Positions 8,971 to 17,043 of a stretch of DNA of 64,000 nt are shown one piece after another (within the stretch, counting starts at the first letter, position 1; each line of letters opens with the position of its first letter). The stretch comes from Urbifossiella limnaea. Lineage in GTDB: Bacteria; Planctomycetota; Planctomycetia; Gemmatales; Gemmataceae. The notes under the pieces are model-generated. The model was not told the origin of the DNA. It saw only the letters and a program-made list of their open reading frames with translations, and made no database searches. Position numbers and translations under genes: made by a program. The stretch lies in the NCBI RefSeq assembly GCF_007747215.1, contig NZ_CP036273.1, forward strand, positions 4,572,322 through 4,636,321. The letters are read 5' to 3'.

Positions 8971-10863
8971 TTACCGTCTGCGGGAGGCGGGCGGTGATAT
9001 GCAGTCCGGACCACCGCGATCTGCGGATCTGCGGAATTGGTGGTTCGGCCGCGGAGGAGCCTGCATGTCCGCCGCTGACCTGTACGGGCCGTGGATCGAC
9101 GACCCGGAGTGGCAGACCGGTCTGCTCGAACGGCTCAAGCTATGGTGGTCGGTGCCGATTGCCGACCTCCCGGACGCTGGGCTGGCATTGTTCCTGCGGC
9201 AGCGCACCGCGGACGGACCTGTGCTTGCCGAGGCCCGCCGGCGGCTCGCGGCTGGGCAGCCGGACGAATCCGAGCAGTACGACGGCGAGCTGGCGGACGC
9301 GGTCGCAGCCGCCGAGCAAAGGCAGGCCGAACCCGGCGCTGCAGCAGACGGCGGGGCATGATTCGTTTCTGCGACCCATAGCTCACACAGCCCCACCGCT
9401 GCTGAGCTTGTTGTTCGGCGGCCGGAGGCGGAGGGCGCGGTGCAACTGGAGCATGTGACCTTCACCGGCCCGCCGCTCGACGACGGCGACCTGCTCGACC
9501 GCACCCGCGCCCGGACCTGCTCGGCGTACGCCGCCTCGGTCTGCTTCACGTACGCCGCCCCGTACCGGACCAGGTGGTACACGACCCGCGCCAGCTTGTG
9601 GGCCGTCGCCGTCACCGCCTTCGGCGCCCCCAGCCGCGACCGCTGCCGCCGCAGGTAGGCGCCCAGGTAGCTCTTGCTCCGGACCAGCCCCCACGCCGCC
9701 AGCCGCAGCGCCGATGCCGCCCGGTTCTTCCCCCGCCGCGTCTTGCTCGACTGCACCCTCCCGCCGGTCTTCTTCCAGTTCGGGCACAGCCCCAGCCACG
9801 ACGTGAAGTGCTTCACCGTCGGCCACTTCGTGAAGTCGCTCCCGAGCTCGCTCACCAGCGTCAGGGCGTGGACCGCGTCGAGCCCCTCGACCGCCGTCAG
9901 GTCCACGCCCGTCGCCAGGTACAGCGCCACCCGCACGTCGAACTTCGGGTCGTGCGGCTTCCGCCCCCGGACCCGCGTCTGCGGCGGGAGCGGCGGCAGT
10001 GTGGTCTGACGGCGCATGGCCCTCAGGTGGGCGGCGATGATCGGGTCGAGGTCGGCGACGGCCTCCTGGTAGGCGTCCCACATCTTCAGGCACAGCCGCA
10101 GCTCGGTCAGGTGCTCGGGCCGGTAGCGGCCGTCCAGGGCGGTGGCGATCTCGGCCGCCGAGTGCTTGCACCGGCGGTCGCGGAGCCGGGCCAGGGCGTG
10201 CGGGTCGCGCTCGCCGGCGACGATGGCGCGGATGATCTTGAGGCCGGTGACGCCGGTCGTGTCCCCGAGGACGGCCGTCAGCTTCAGGTTCATCAGCCCG
10301 AGGGCCTTCTGCATCCGCTGGACGTGCTGCGCCCCGAGGCGGACGAGGTTGGCCCGCTGGCGGACGTAGTCCCGCAGCGTCTGGGTGGCCTCGTCCGGCT
10401 GGAACACCGACGGGAGCATGCCGTGGTGGTGGAGGCGCCAGATCCACTGGCAGTCGCGCCGGTCGGTCTTCGGCCGGCCCTGGATCTGCTTCGCGAACTG
10501 GGGCGGGGTCATGACCACGTCCAGCCCGGCCTCGAGGAGGGTGAGGAACAGGACGTGGCCGTACACCCCGCCGGCCTCCAGGGCGACGGTGGTGACCCCG
10601 CAGTGCTTGAGCCAGGCGACGAGCTGCCGCAGGCCGGGGGTGTGGGCGGGGAACTCGCGGACGGGGTCGGTGCCGTCGGGCGTCTCCCCGACGCACACCC
10701 AGTGGGTGGCGTCGCCCACGTCGATCCCGGCGGCGTGGCGGTTGGGGGCGGGGGCGGCGGCCAGGCGGGCACACGCCTCGGCCCGGTCGCGGAGGTCGGG
10801 CGGGAGGCGGGGCGGGGCGTCGGGCGGCGGGGGCTTGCGCGGTCGGGTCTTGCGGGCGGGCAT
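8971..10863 (-). CDS. IS110-family transposase
   Basis: The ATG at 10863 opens a protein with the IS110 DEDD RuvC-like domain: GIDVGDATHW (first Asp), ALEAGG (Glu), KTDRRD (Asp pair). The C-terminal Tnp20 domain carries the conserved Ser region GGRVQSSKTRRGK. Family-like sequence ends near 9430, about 470 aa in. The frame has no stop there and stays open to 8971 (630 aa in all), reading antisense through attC site 1 and the cassette gene, so the natural C-terminus appears lost or altered. The element lies between two attC-like sites, which recalls IS110/IS1111 relatives that target attC. A rearranged derivative of a related element lies at 15600-15842. Confidence 0.8.
   Translation of the reverse strand: MPARKTRPRKPPPPDAPPRLPPDLRDRAEACARLAAAPAPNRHAAGIDVGDATHWVCVGETPDGTDPVREFPAHTPGLRQLVAWLKHCGVTTVALEAGGVYGHVLFLTLLEAGLDVVMTPPQFAKQIQGRPKTDRRDCQWIWRLHHHGMLPSVFQPDEATQTLRDYVRQRANLVRLGAQHVQRMQKALGLMNLKLTAVLGDTTGVTGLKIIRAIVAGERDPHALARLRDRRCKHSAAEIATALDGRYRPEHLTELRLCLKMWDAYQEAVADLDPIIAAHLRAMRRQTTLPPLPPQTRVRGRKPHDPKFDVRVALYLATGVDLTAVEGLDAVHALTLVSELGSDFTKWPTVKHFTSWLGLCPNWKKTGGRVQSSKTRRGKNRAASALRLAAWGLVRSKSYLGAYLRRQRSRLGAPKAVTATAHKLARVVYHLVRYGAAYVKQTEAAYAEQVRARVRSSRSPSSSGGPVKVTCSSCTAPSASGRRTTSSAAVGLCELWVAETNHAPPSAAAPGSACLCSAAATASASSPSYCSDSSGCPAASRRRASASTGPSAVRCRRNNASPASGRSAIGTDHHSLSRSSRPVCHSGSSIHGPYRSAADMQAPPRPNHQFRRSADRGGPDCISPPASRRR
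9065..9361 (+). CDS. small cassette protein, possibly CdiI-like immunity protein
   Basis: 98 aa from ATG 9065, preceded by GGAGG with 7-nt spacing. The N-terminal half is Trp-rich (DLYGPWID, LKLWWSVPIADLPDAGLALFLRQ). That pattern resembles small contact-dependent-inhibition immunity proteins, in which a WxVPxxxLxDxxLxxLLxQ stretch recurs. The resemblance is by eye and weak. The stop codon lies inside an attC-like site (9326-9419), as is typical for integron gene cassettes, which supports it being a real cassette gene. An in-frame ATG at 8999 would extend it by 22 aa. Confidence 0.6.
   Translation: MSAADLYGPWIDDPEWQTGLLERLKLWWSVPIADLPDAGLALFLRQRTADGPVLAEARRRLAAGQPDESEQYDGELADAVAAAEQRQAEPGAAADGGA
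9326..9419 (+). other. attC-like recombination site 1
   Basis: The outer 7-bp boxes GCCGAAC (9326-9332) and GTTCGGC (9413-9419) are perfect complements. Inside them lie a 5-base unpaired spacer, GCT paired with AGC, one extra G, CAGCAG paired with CTGCTG, one extra A, then CGGCGGGG paired with CCCCACCG. R box, unpaired central spacer, L box and two extrahelical bases on one strand is the defining architecture of integron attC sites. GTTCGGC deviates from the GTTRRRY consensus at one base. Confidence 0.7.
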
Positions 10864-11150
10864 GACGCACTCCACAATGGCGCGGGGTGAGGGGTGCGTG
10901 CGGCGGGGGAGTCGGCACCGGGTAGCAGCCGTCCCAACGGGATCGACCGCCGGTGCGCGTGGGCGGCGGGCGGTCGTCACCAAGAAGTGGGCCGAAAGCG
11001 CTCCCCGTCCCAGTCGAACCCACGGGCCGAGCGGGACCCGCTCGACGCACCAGAAACGTGACGGGCTTCGGCGCCACACGCGGGGGTCAGGGATAGGCGG
11101 CGCGGCCGCTCGCGCCCAAGTTCCTGGGGGACTGGGCCAGGGCACCTGGC
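10864..11150 (-). ncRNA. IS110 upstream non-coding region, candidate bridge RNA locus
   Basis: About 290 bases upstream of the IS110 transposase start with no convincing gene. In IS110-family elements the non-coding end next to the transposase encodes the structured bridge RNA that guides target choice. I infer such an RNA from position only; no loop assignments were made. Confidence 0.3.
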
Positions 11151-11154
11151 AGCC

Positions 11155-11262
11155 CGCGAACCCGTCGCTGCAGCAGACCGCCAGCTCACTGGCGCTTCCC
11201 AGCGGGTTCTGGTGCTCGGCAGGTGACGAGCGGCTCGGCGGCTGCTGAGCTATTTGTTCGGG
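11155..11262 (+). other. attC-like recombination site 2
   Basis: The same architecture as site 1. The outer boxes are GCCCGCGAAC (left) and GTTCGGGC (right, from 11256), pairing apart from a 2-base CG insertion. A 5-base spacer, GCT/AGC, an extra G, CAGCAG/CTGCTG, an extra A and CCGCC/GGCGG follow. The L-box bases and the two extrahelical bases match site 1 exactly, so both derive from one attC family. Confidence 0.65.
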
Positions 11263-11576
11263 CTGGATAGGTGGTTCGGGGGAAGCCATGTTGCGGAAAC
11301 CGGACCGCCGATAACCCAGTATCGCGGCGGAAGCGGCCTCGGCCGCGCCCCGGCCGGGTGTCGCGATGCTCTATACCCAAACCCCGGCGGTCCCTCCCGG
11401 CGTGGCTCGCCGGGCGGGTGACGCTGAAGCTGAGCGAACCAACGTCCGCTCGGCTTCAACGTTCGGCCACAGCGGGCAATCTCGCTCGACCACTGACGAA
11501 TCCGATCGAAGTCGGGGAGCCATACCCGCGCATCCCTTTCTACCCAGCGCTCCAGATCGCGCATCCCAGGGGCACC
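11263..11576. other. cassette leader region, no recognised gene
   Basis: About 310 bases between attC-like site 2 and the start of the split membrane-protein gene. Short open frames exist but show no family features, and I would not call a gene here. Confidence 0.4.
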
Positions 11577-11728
11577 ATGATCGAGGTCATAGCGCTTGTC
11601 GTATCCCTCATCGCAGCCGCGATCGCACTGGTCGGGCCGTACCTGGAGAACTTGCGCACAGGTCGGCTGCGGATGTTTTACCCGCAGGACATCTATTTCA
11701 TGCCGCACCCGGGGATTGGCTACACAGC

Positions 11729-13227
11729 CCAGGCCATTCACGGTGTGAGACTCACGGATTCCGGCTGACTTTCGCCTGACGGGTCTTCTTCCCCTCGTCG
11801 AGCAACCGGGCCGTGGAAACATGTGGGCTCTTGTCCTTGATCCGTCGGGTCGCCGTCCTCGTCGGCTTCCGGGGCGGCGCTTTCTTGATCCTCCCAAGGT
11901 CGACCTTGCCCGCCCACTCGCGGAGGTGGCCGGCCAACTCCGGGCTGGGCATCGGACCGAACGCCTCCCATTCCGACGCGGGCAGGGCGATCATCATCCC
12001 CGCGTACACCATCGCCCACTCCAGCGCCAGGTAATACCCCGACACCTCCTCCTGCACCTTCTTCTCACCATGCACCGCCCGCAGGGCCGCCTTCAGTACG
12101 GCCAGCACGTTGTACGCGGCCACCGCCACGCAGAACCCGAACAGCGCGGCCCTGGGGTACCCCAGGGTGTTCACCTCACAGTTCAAGGCGACTGTCAACT
12201 CGTGGAAGGCCCCCTCGATCTTCCACCGCTTGAGGTAGATCTCGGCCACCTTCTTGGCCGGCACCTTCGCCGGCAGGTTGGTCAGGATCTCCACCTCCGC
12301 GTCCCCGTCCGCGGTCGGCGCCCGCAGCCGCACCCGCACCTGCCGCAGGCGCACCAACCGCGCCCCACCCCAGCAGACCCAGACCCGCCGCTCGCCCACC
12401 CAGCCCCGGTCCGTCGCGACCTCGGCCCCGTACCCGGCTTCGGCCTCGACGCTCAGGTTCCCGTGGCGTCGGATGACGACGTAGGCCCGCCGGGCGGCCA
12501 CCTCACACAGGAACTCCGCCGTGCAGAAGTTGCGGTCCGCGACCCACACGTCCCGCTCCCGCACCAGCGGCACAATCTGGTCGATCAGCGCCCGCTCCTG
12601 GGTGTGGGCGTCCTCGCACGGGACGATGTCGGTGACCAGCATCAGGGCCGGGTCGAGCACGACCAAACTCTGCCCGGGCAAGGGGCCGGCGGTGTGCCCC
12701 CGGGTGACGCCCAGCCGCCGCTGGGTGGCGGCCAGGTGGTTGCCGTCGAGGACCCGCACCCGGTAGCCCGGCAGCAGGCTCTTGCACCCCCCGCCCAGCG
12801 CGGTGATCAGCCCCTCGCACCGGCCCGACACGTGCGCGACCAGCCCCGCGGACACGCCCGTCTCGATGTTCCGGAGCTTGTCGTAGACGCACTTGAGGGT
12901 GACCGGGACGCGGTCCCGCAGGTGCCGGTAGGCGGCCTGGACGTGGAGGGCCTTGCCGCCGACCACCAGGGTCATCAGATCGACCGTCGTGGAGAACAGC
13001 AACTCCCGGGTGTACCCGCGCTCGGCGGTCCGGTCGAACAGCGCGTCGAGGGCCGAGGCCGAGAGGGCGTGCTCGATGGTCGCCCGGGACATCACGCTGA
13101 GCGGGCTCTCCTCTAGGAACCGCTCGAAGACCCCACCGAACAGCATGGGCGCGCCCTCTCCCTGGCTTGGCCAAGTCCCTGCCAGCGGACGGCTTACGAC
13201 CGGGATGCGTCACCGTGAATGGCCTGG
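11729..13227 (-). mobile_element. IS4-family insertion sequence, copy 2
   Basis: Same length and, by eye, same sequence as copy 1, with the same inverted repeats. The flanking direct repeat is GGCTACACAGC, extending to GGCTACACAGCCC (11718-11730 and 13226-13238) depending on how the shared CC/GG end bases are assigned. The insertion splits a membrane-protein gene. Confidence 0.92.
11752..13146 (-). CDS. IS4-family transposase (copy 2)
   Basis: 464 aa, identical to the transposase of copy 1, including the YLKRWKIEGAF signature. The frame is intact. Identity between the copies, together with clean target duplications, indicates recent transposition in this replicon. Confidence 0.93.
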   Translation of the reverse strand: MLFGGVFERFLEESPLSVMSRATIEHALSASALDALFDRTAERGYTRELLFSTTVDLMTLVVGGKALHVQAAYRHLRDRVPVTLKCVYDKLRNIETGVSAGLVAHVSGRCEGLITALGGGCKSLLPGYRVRVLDGNHLAATQRRLGVTRGHTAGPLPGQSLVVLDPALMLVTDIVPCEDAHTQERALIDQIVPLVRERDVWVADRNFCTAEFLCEVAARRAYVVIRRHGNLSVEAEAGYGAEVATDRGWVGERRVWVCWGGARLVRLRQVRVRLRAPTADGDAEVEILTNLPAKVPAKKVAEIYLKRWKIEGAFHELTVALNCEVNTLGYPRAALFGFCVAVAAYNVLAVLKAALRAVHGEKKVQEEVSGYYLALEWAMVYAGMMIALPASEWEAFGPMPSPELAGHLREWAGKVDLGRIKKAPPRKPTRTATRRIKDKSPHVSTARLLDEGKKTRQAKVSRNP

Positions 13228-13674
13228 CTACACAGCCCTATTGTTCAGTACCGCCAAGCGCGGACATCGAGTTCGTGAAATGGTGGTGCGGGTAACGCGA
13301 GGGAAGGCGATCGCAGAGTTCTCATCATGGAGGCGAACCAAGGTTGGATTGACTAGCGGGATATTCGTCCCCTTTTCGGGCTTGGACGAGACGCATACCT
13401 TCTTCTTCCCCCAAGATGGCTCTGAGTGGGAGTGGCGTGCTGGTACGCACCGCATCGAAGTCCTTGCCAAAATTGACGAATCGGAGGAGGAAGTCGAGCT
13501 CACCAGCGTGCGGGTTGAACTCACTCCTCATTTTGCAGAGGTCATGAACCACCCTCGCTCGGGTGGGGTCTGGTTCCAGTGGTCTCGTCGGCTCGACGAA
13601 TATGTCTGCTTCGCGGAGCCCTACCGCAAGGAAGGCAAGGCTAGGAAGTTGCAGGGCTGATCCCTTAGCCCTGC

Positions 13675-13767
13675 GCCAAACCTGGCGATGTAGCAGAGGG
13701 CGGCCGCCGTCGCATTTTCGTGATTCAAGCTCACGCCGGCGGAGGCCGCTGCTAAGCAATCTGACTA
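13675..13767 (+). other. attC-like site 3 (degenerate)
   Basis: The left half keeps GCCAAAC, a 5-base spacer, and GAT-G-TAGCAG-A with the same two extra bases as sites 1 and 2. The right half has GGCCGCTGCTAAGC, which pairs with the L box. The right R box (expected GTTTGGC) is not present. It directly follows the split cassette gene, as an attC should. Confidence 0.4.
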
Positions 13768-14139
13768 TGAAGCCGCGGTCCTGTCAACTCAAGCGGGCCG
13801 GGTTTTCCAGGGTCTTCTTGCTTCCCCTCGGCGGACCCGCTGTCCGCGAGTCCGTCGAGGCAAAGCACCGCCCCGTCCCCGCCGGCCGCGGGGGGTCTCC
13901 ACGTCAGTCGGTCGGGGGGCGCCATCGGGTCGCACTCGACTATTCGGGCTGCGGTCCGGGTCGCGCCGGGGCGCCGAGGGACCAGCCCACCAACTGGTAT
14001 CCGCCGCGCCGCACCATTCGTTCGGCCACCGCTCCGGCGGAGTCGCCCCCCTCGGGTACAGAACGCTCCGGGCTCCCGCGCCTGGGTCCCGTTGGCTCAC
14101 CCCAACCACCATGGGCGAGGTCTCACACCGACGCGGTCG
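13768..14139. other. non-coding stretch before IS110 debris
   Basis: About 370 bases with no gene I can support. It probably includes the flank of the truncated IS110 element on its right. Confidence 0.35.
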
Positions 14140-14767
14140 TCACGCCGTCGCCGCCGCGGGCTCGGGGTCGGGCCGCCACGGCTGGTTGTCTCGGAGCATG
14201 GCCCAGCACCGGACCAGGACCGTCCGGGCGAGCGCGACGACGGCCCGCTTCCGCCGGGCCTTCCCCCGGCTCAGCCGGTCGAACACGGCCCGCGCCCACC
14301 GGTTGTACCGGAGCATGCACCACGCGCACTGCACCAGCAGCTTCCGGAGGACCGCCGGCCCCCGCTTGGTGATCCCCCCGCGGCGGTCGTCCTCGCCGGA
14401 CTGGAACTGCTTGGGGATGGCCGTACGCCCCGATCTGCCGGCCGTTCCGGAACCGCTTAGTGTCGTCGAGGTGGGCGTCGTCCCGGTCCGTCTTGCGCTT
14501 CGTGTGCTTGTACTTCCACGCCTCGGCCGCGGTGTTCGCCACCTTGACCGGGACGCCGAGCTCGCCGCACAGGTCGGACACCCACCCGGCGAGGGTACAC
14601 GCCTCGACCACGACGACCGCCGGGCCGGTGGTGCGGATGAGCCGCTCGACCTCGGCCCGGGAGGTGGTGATGGTGCGGAACTCGGCGGCGGCCGTCACCT
14701 TGTCGTAGGTGCACGACACGCACTTGTACTTGCCGAGGTCGATGGCGAGAATCGTGGTACCGGTCAT
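14140..14767 (-). pseudogene. IS110-family transposase, internally deleted and frameshifted
   Basis: The N-terminal part starts at ATG 14767 with the RuvC-like core (LAIDLGKYK, VVVVEACTLAGW, KRKTDRDDAHLD). It then shifts frame near 14450. In another frame the C-terminal part reads GITKRGPAVLRKLLVQCAWC and on to RDNQPWRPDPEPAAATA, the typical end of this IS110 branch. The whole middle of the protein is missing. It is a different IS110 type from the one at 8971-10863. Confidence 0.8.
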
Positions 14768-14894
14768 GGTGTACTCCTCGGGGTGACGGGGGCGACTACC
14801 CCCACGCTACACCCGCGGCTTACATCAGTTCTTTCGGCGGCCGAGGGCTTTTGCAACGCATTCCTGGGTGGCTATCCGGCGAGGTGCGTAGGTC

Positions 14895-15353
14895 ATGGGA
14901 TTTGCAAGCTACTTTGAAGACATCGTGTTTCGCGCAGTCGAAAACGGCGTCAATTTGGCGGCAATCCCGACTTACGACCCTTTTCGAGACGCCAATGCTT
15001 GCGGGGATACCGACGCTTCGCAAACGTCAGACGCGCCGCCGAAGGTTCTCCGGCTGCGTGGCGAGGAGGCGCGGCGGTACTACTTGGAGCACTTCGCCGG
15101 TGCCAAGTTCTTCGCCTACCTTCATGTGGTGGAAGCCAAAACGGGCCGTCTGCTGGACGAGTACCCGTACCGGCTCCGAGCGGAAGTGGAGGCCAGACTC
15201 GCGGAGGTCGAGGGCAAGCACCCGGGCCTCCTCCGCCTCGTAGTCGTAAAGCGCCTGGAGATGCCCGAGGGGTATGAGCGGGATTGGTTTACAGCGCATG
15301 TAGTCGATCATCCGTCTACTGGGCTTACGGTCACTGTGCGATCACGCAGATAG
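14895..15353 (+). CDS. hypothetical protein (152 aa)
   Basis: ATG 14895; 152 aa, mixed alpha/beta and charged, with no signal peptide or membrane segment. Recognisable stretches are DAPPKVLRLRGEEARRYYLE, a central strand pair AKFFAYLHVVEAKTGRLLDE, and a basic tail TVTVRSRR. I do not recognise a family. Codon use is less GC-extreme than the neighbours, especially in the first 150 bases, which fits an acquired gene. It lies alone between two IS110 remnants. Confidence 0.6.
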   Translation: MGFASYFEDIVFRAVENGVNLAAIPTYDPFRDANACGDTDASQTSDAPPKVLRLRGEEARRYYLEHFAGAKFFAYLHVVEAKTGRLLDEYPYRLRAEVEARLAEVEGKHPGLLRLVVVKRLEMPEGYERDWFTAHVVDHPSTGLTVTVRSRR

Positions 15354-15599
15354 GCCCGCGGTGTCGGTGGCGGGACGATTAGCCGAGCCGCTCCGCCGGC
15401 CCGGCAGCCTCGGTCCCAGCGCAAGCCACGCCGTCCCAGGAACTTTTCCGCAGCGTGAGTGCAATTCTTTGGAGTCCGGCGGCTGAACCACCTCGCTCGG
15501 CGCGCACCTTCGCCGTCCGCCCCCCTCCGATGTGTTGAATGCGCCCCGCGTCCGAGTTGTCAATCCCGTTTCCCTCCCGGCGTACCCGCGGCTCGCCGT
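15354..15599. other. intergenic region, no recognised gene
   Basis: About 245 bases between the hypothetical gene and IS debris. I see nothing I can name. Confidence 0.4.
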
Positions 15600-15842
15600 T
15601 ACCCCGCACGGGCCTGGGCCGCGCCGGCCAGGTCGTCAGCCGGCGGCGGGCCGACCTTCCTCACCTCGTAGCCCAGTTCCTTCGCCCGGCGGTGGGACCC
15701 CGCACCGCCGTAGCCAGGCGACGAGGTCGCGGAGGCCGGGGGTGTGGGCGGGGAACTCGCGGACGGGGTCGGACCCGTCGGGGGTCTCCCCGACGCAGAC
15801 CCAGTGGGTGGCGTCGCCCACATTGATGCCGGCGACGTGCGG
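15600..15842 (-). pseudogene. IS110-family transposase fragments (N- and C-terminal pieces fused)
   Basis: Reading the minus strand, HVAGINVGDATHWVCVGETP through LVAWLRRCG is an N-terminal RuvC-like piece almost identical to residues of the IS110 transposase at 8971-10863. It is followed directly by RAKELGYEVRKVGPPPADD, which resembles a C-terminal end of such proteins, with everything between deleted. Confidence 0.65.
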
Positions 15843-16135
15843 GTGAACCCGTGCTCGTCCCGCAGTCGCTGCCAGATGCGGTACGCGGTGTGGCGTTGCT
15901 TCTTCGGGGCCGTCGTGTCGTCGGCCAGGATCTGGCGGATGATCGGCAGCACCGGCTCGATCGTCGGCCGCCGCGGCGGCCGCGTCCTCCGATACCCGGG
16001 CGGCTCCTCGTGGGCGAGGACCTTGCGGAGGGTGGCCCAGTGGATGTGATACACCCGGCAAGCTTGCCGCTTGCTGATCTCGCCGGTCAACACCCGGCGG
16101 CGGATCTCGGCCCAGAGTTCCATGTCGGCGTACAC
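15843..16135 (-). pseudogene. istA: IS21-family IstA transposase, N-terminal fragment
   Basis: From GTG 16135 the minus strand reads MELWAEIRRRVLTGEISKRQ and the rest of the IstA helix-turn-helix, then RQILADDTTAPKKQRHTAYR and IWQRLRDEHGF. About 98 residues survive before the frame runs into the IS110 fragment. No istB or downstream catalytic domain is present here. Confidence 0.75.
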
Positions 16136-16263
16136 CTCGGGCCTCCGGGGTGGCAGGGATGGGCTCCGCCCATCATCGCCGATCCCCCGACGGCCCCGTC
16201 GCGCGCCACACTGTTACTCCGCCGATCCCACCTCCTCGCGCTGCACTTTTGCTCCGCCGTTAG

Positions 16264-16512
16264 CACTGGTACGTCGCCGACCTCTTCCCCGAGTACCGGG
16301 CCGCGTTCCCCGACCGCTTCCCCATCACCCCGCACGACCTCAGACGCCGGGGGATCACGCTCATGGTCGCCGCGACGGGGAGCATCGACAAGACCGCCGA
16401 GGCCATCGGCATCCACCCCGACACAGCGCGACGCCACTACCTCGACGCCCAGAAAGCGTTCGCCTCGGACGAACTGTTCAAGAAGATGGCGAGCGTCCTC
16501 GTCCCGAAGTGA
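16264..16512 (+). pseudogene. tyrosine recombinase, C-terminal fragment
   Basis: After an in-frame stop at 16261, the frame encodes the last ~80 residues of a phage-type integrase. It shows ITPHDLRRRGITLMV (H-x-L-R-R box), then AIGIHPDTARRHYLDAQ with the putative Tyr nucleophile, ending LVPK. The N-terminal domain and first catalytic Arg are missing. It lies upstream of a 25-bp perfect hairpin and the tRNA-Arg 3' half, so it probably belonged to a second integrated element. Confidence 0.75.
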
Positions 16513-16522
16513 CCGACAGAAC

Positions 16523-16581
16523 GAACGCACGAAGCCGTCCGGAGCGTCTTTTCAGTACGCTCCGGACGGCTTCGTGCGTTC
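16523..16581 (+). terminator. 25-bp perfect hairpin after the recombinase fragment
   Basis: Bases 16523-16547 and 16557-16581 are exact reverse complements, with a 9-base loop CTTTTCAGT. The hairpin starts 11 nt after the recombinase stop. No U-tract follows, so a terminator role is plausible but not certain. Confidence 0.6.
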
Positions 16582-16654
16582 TGGCCGACCGAATTCTTTG
16601 GCGGTATTCTTTGGCGGTTTCGGGGTCTTCTTTCAAAAACCCCTTGTTTTCTAG

Positions 16655-16696
16655 TACACCCAGCAGGAGTCGAACCTGCAACCTTCGGTTCCGTAG
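16655..16696 (-). other. 3' half of a tRNA-Arg (attachment-site remnant)
   Basis: On the minus strand, 42 bases run from the anticodon loop CTACGGA (ACG, Arg) through ACCGA, a perfect T-arm GCAGG-TTCGACT-CCTGC, to the acceptor strand TGGGTGT and discriminator A. The bases before the loop do not pair with ACCGA, so the 5' half is absent. It has the same 42-nt length and breakpoint as the tRNA-Phe half at 7364-7405. Confidence 0.7.
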
Positions 16697-16908
16697 CGGG
16701 ATGCTCGGGAACACCGAGACCGCACACAATCGCCTTCTGGGCAACCACTTACGCTGGCAGGAAGCACGCCTCCAAGTGTCGGGTAACTGCTGTATTTTAG
16801 CGCCTTTTGTGGCCGTTTGGTGTGAATTCTCTGCCACTTCTCTGCTCGGTGGTCTGCCAGACCCTGGCCTCCGCTTACGCACGTCGAAAAAACCGTTTCC
16901 TACTGACC

Positions 16909-16938
16909 TTCGTTCGGATAGGCGGTCCGGGATAAAAT
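16909..16938 (+). promoter_or_regulatory. possible promoter of the TIR operon
   Basis: A TTCGTT hexamer, an 18-bp gap and TAAAAT lie about 105 bp upstream of the TIR gene in a locally AT-richer stretch. The match to the sigma-70 consensus is weak. The rest of 16697-17043 has no recognised gene. Confidence 0.25.
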
Positions 16939-17043
16939 GACGAGTGGATCACTCCATCAACTGGTAACACCCGTCCACGGCTTCGGCAGCGGTCAGCCGG
17001 CTTTTGACACCAGTGGTGCCACCTTCACGAGGATCGATCGCTC

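Larger units (their letters stand above)
11577..13660 (+). pseudogene. membrane-anchored cassette protein gene split by IS4 copy 2
   Basis: ATG 11577 to about 11730 encodes an N-terminal hydrophobic segment (IALVVSLIAAAIALVGPYL) followed by LENLRTGRLRMFYPQDIYF. Bases 13239-13660 continue it. Removing the IS and one target copy joins GGC TAC ACA GCC to CTA TTG in the same frame and restores a 191-aa protein, FMPHPGIGYTALLFSTAKRG across the junction. The C-terminal part is a soluble, beta-rich domain I do not recognise. The gene sits in the attC-flanked cassette region. The stop lies in a small GCAGGGCT/AGCCCTGC hairpin. It is a single-lesion disruption, and so recent. Confidence 0.85.

Noticed and set aside
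16523-16581. The 25-bp hairpin as a second retron msd
   Set aside because: No RT nearby, no a1/a2 repeats or branch-G context around it.
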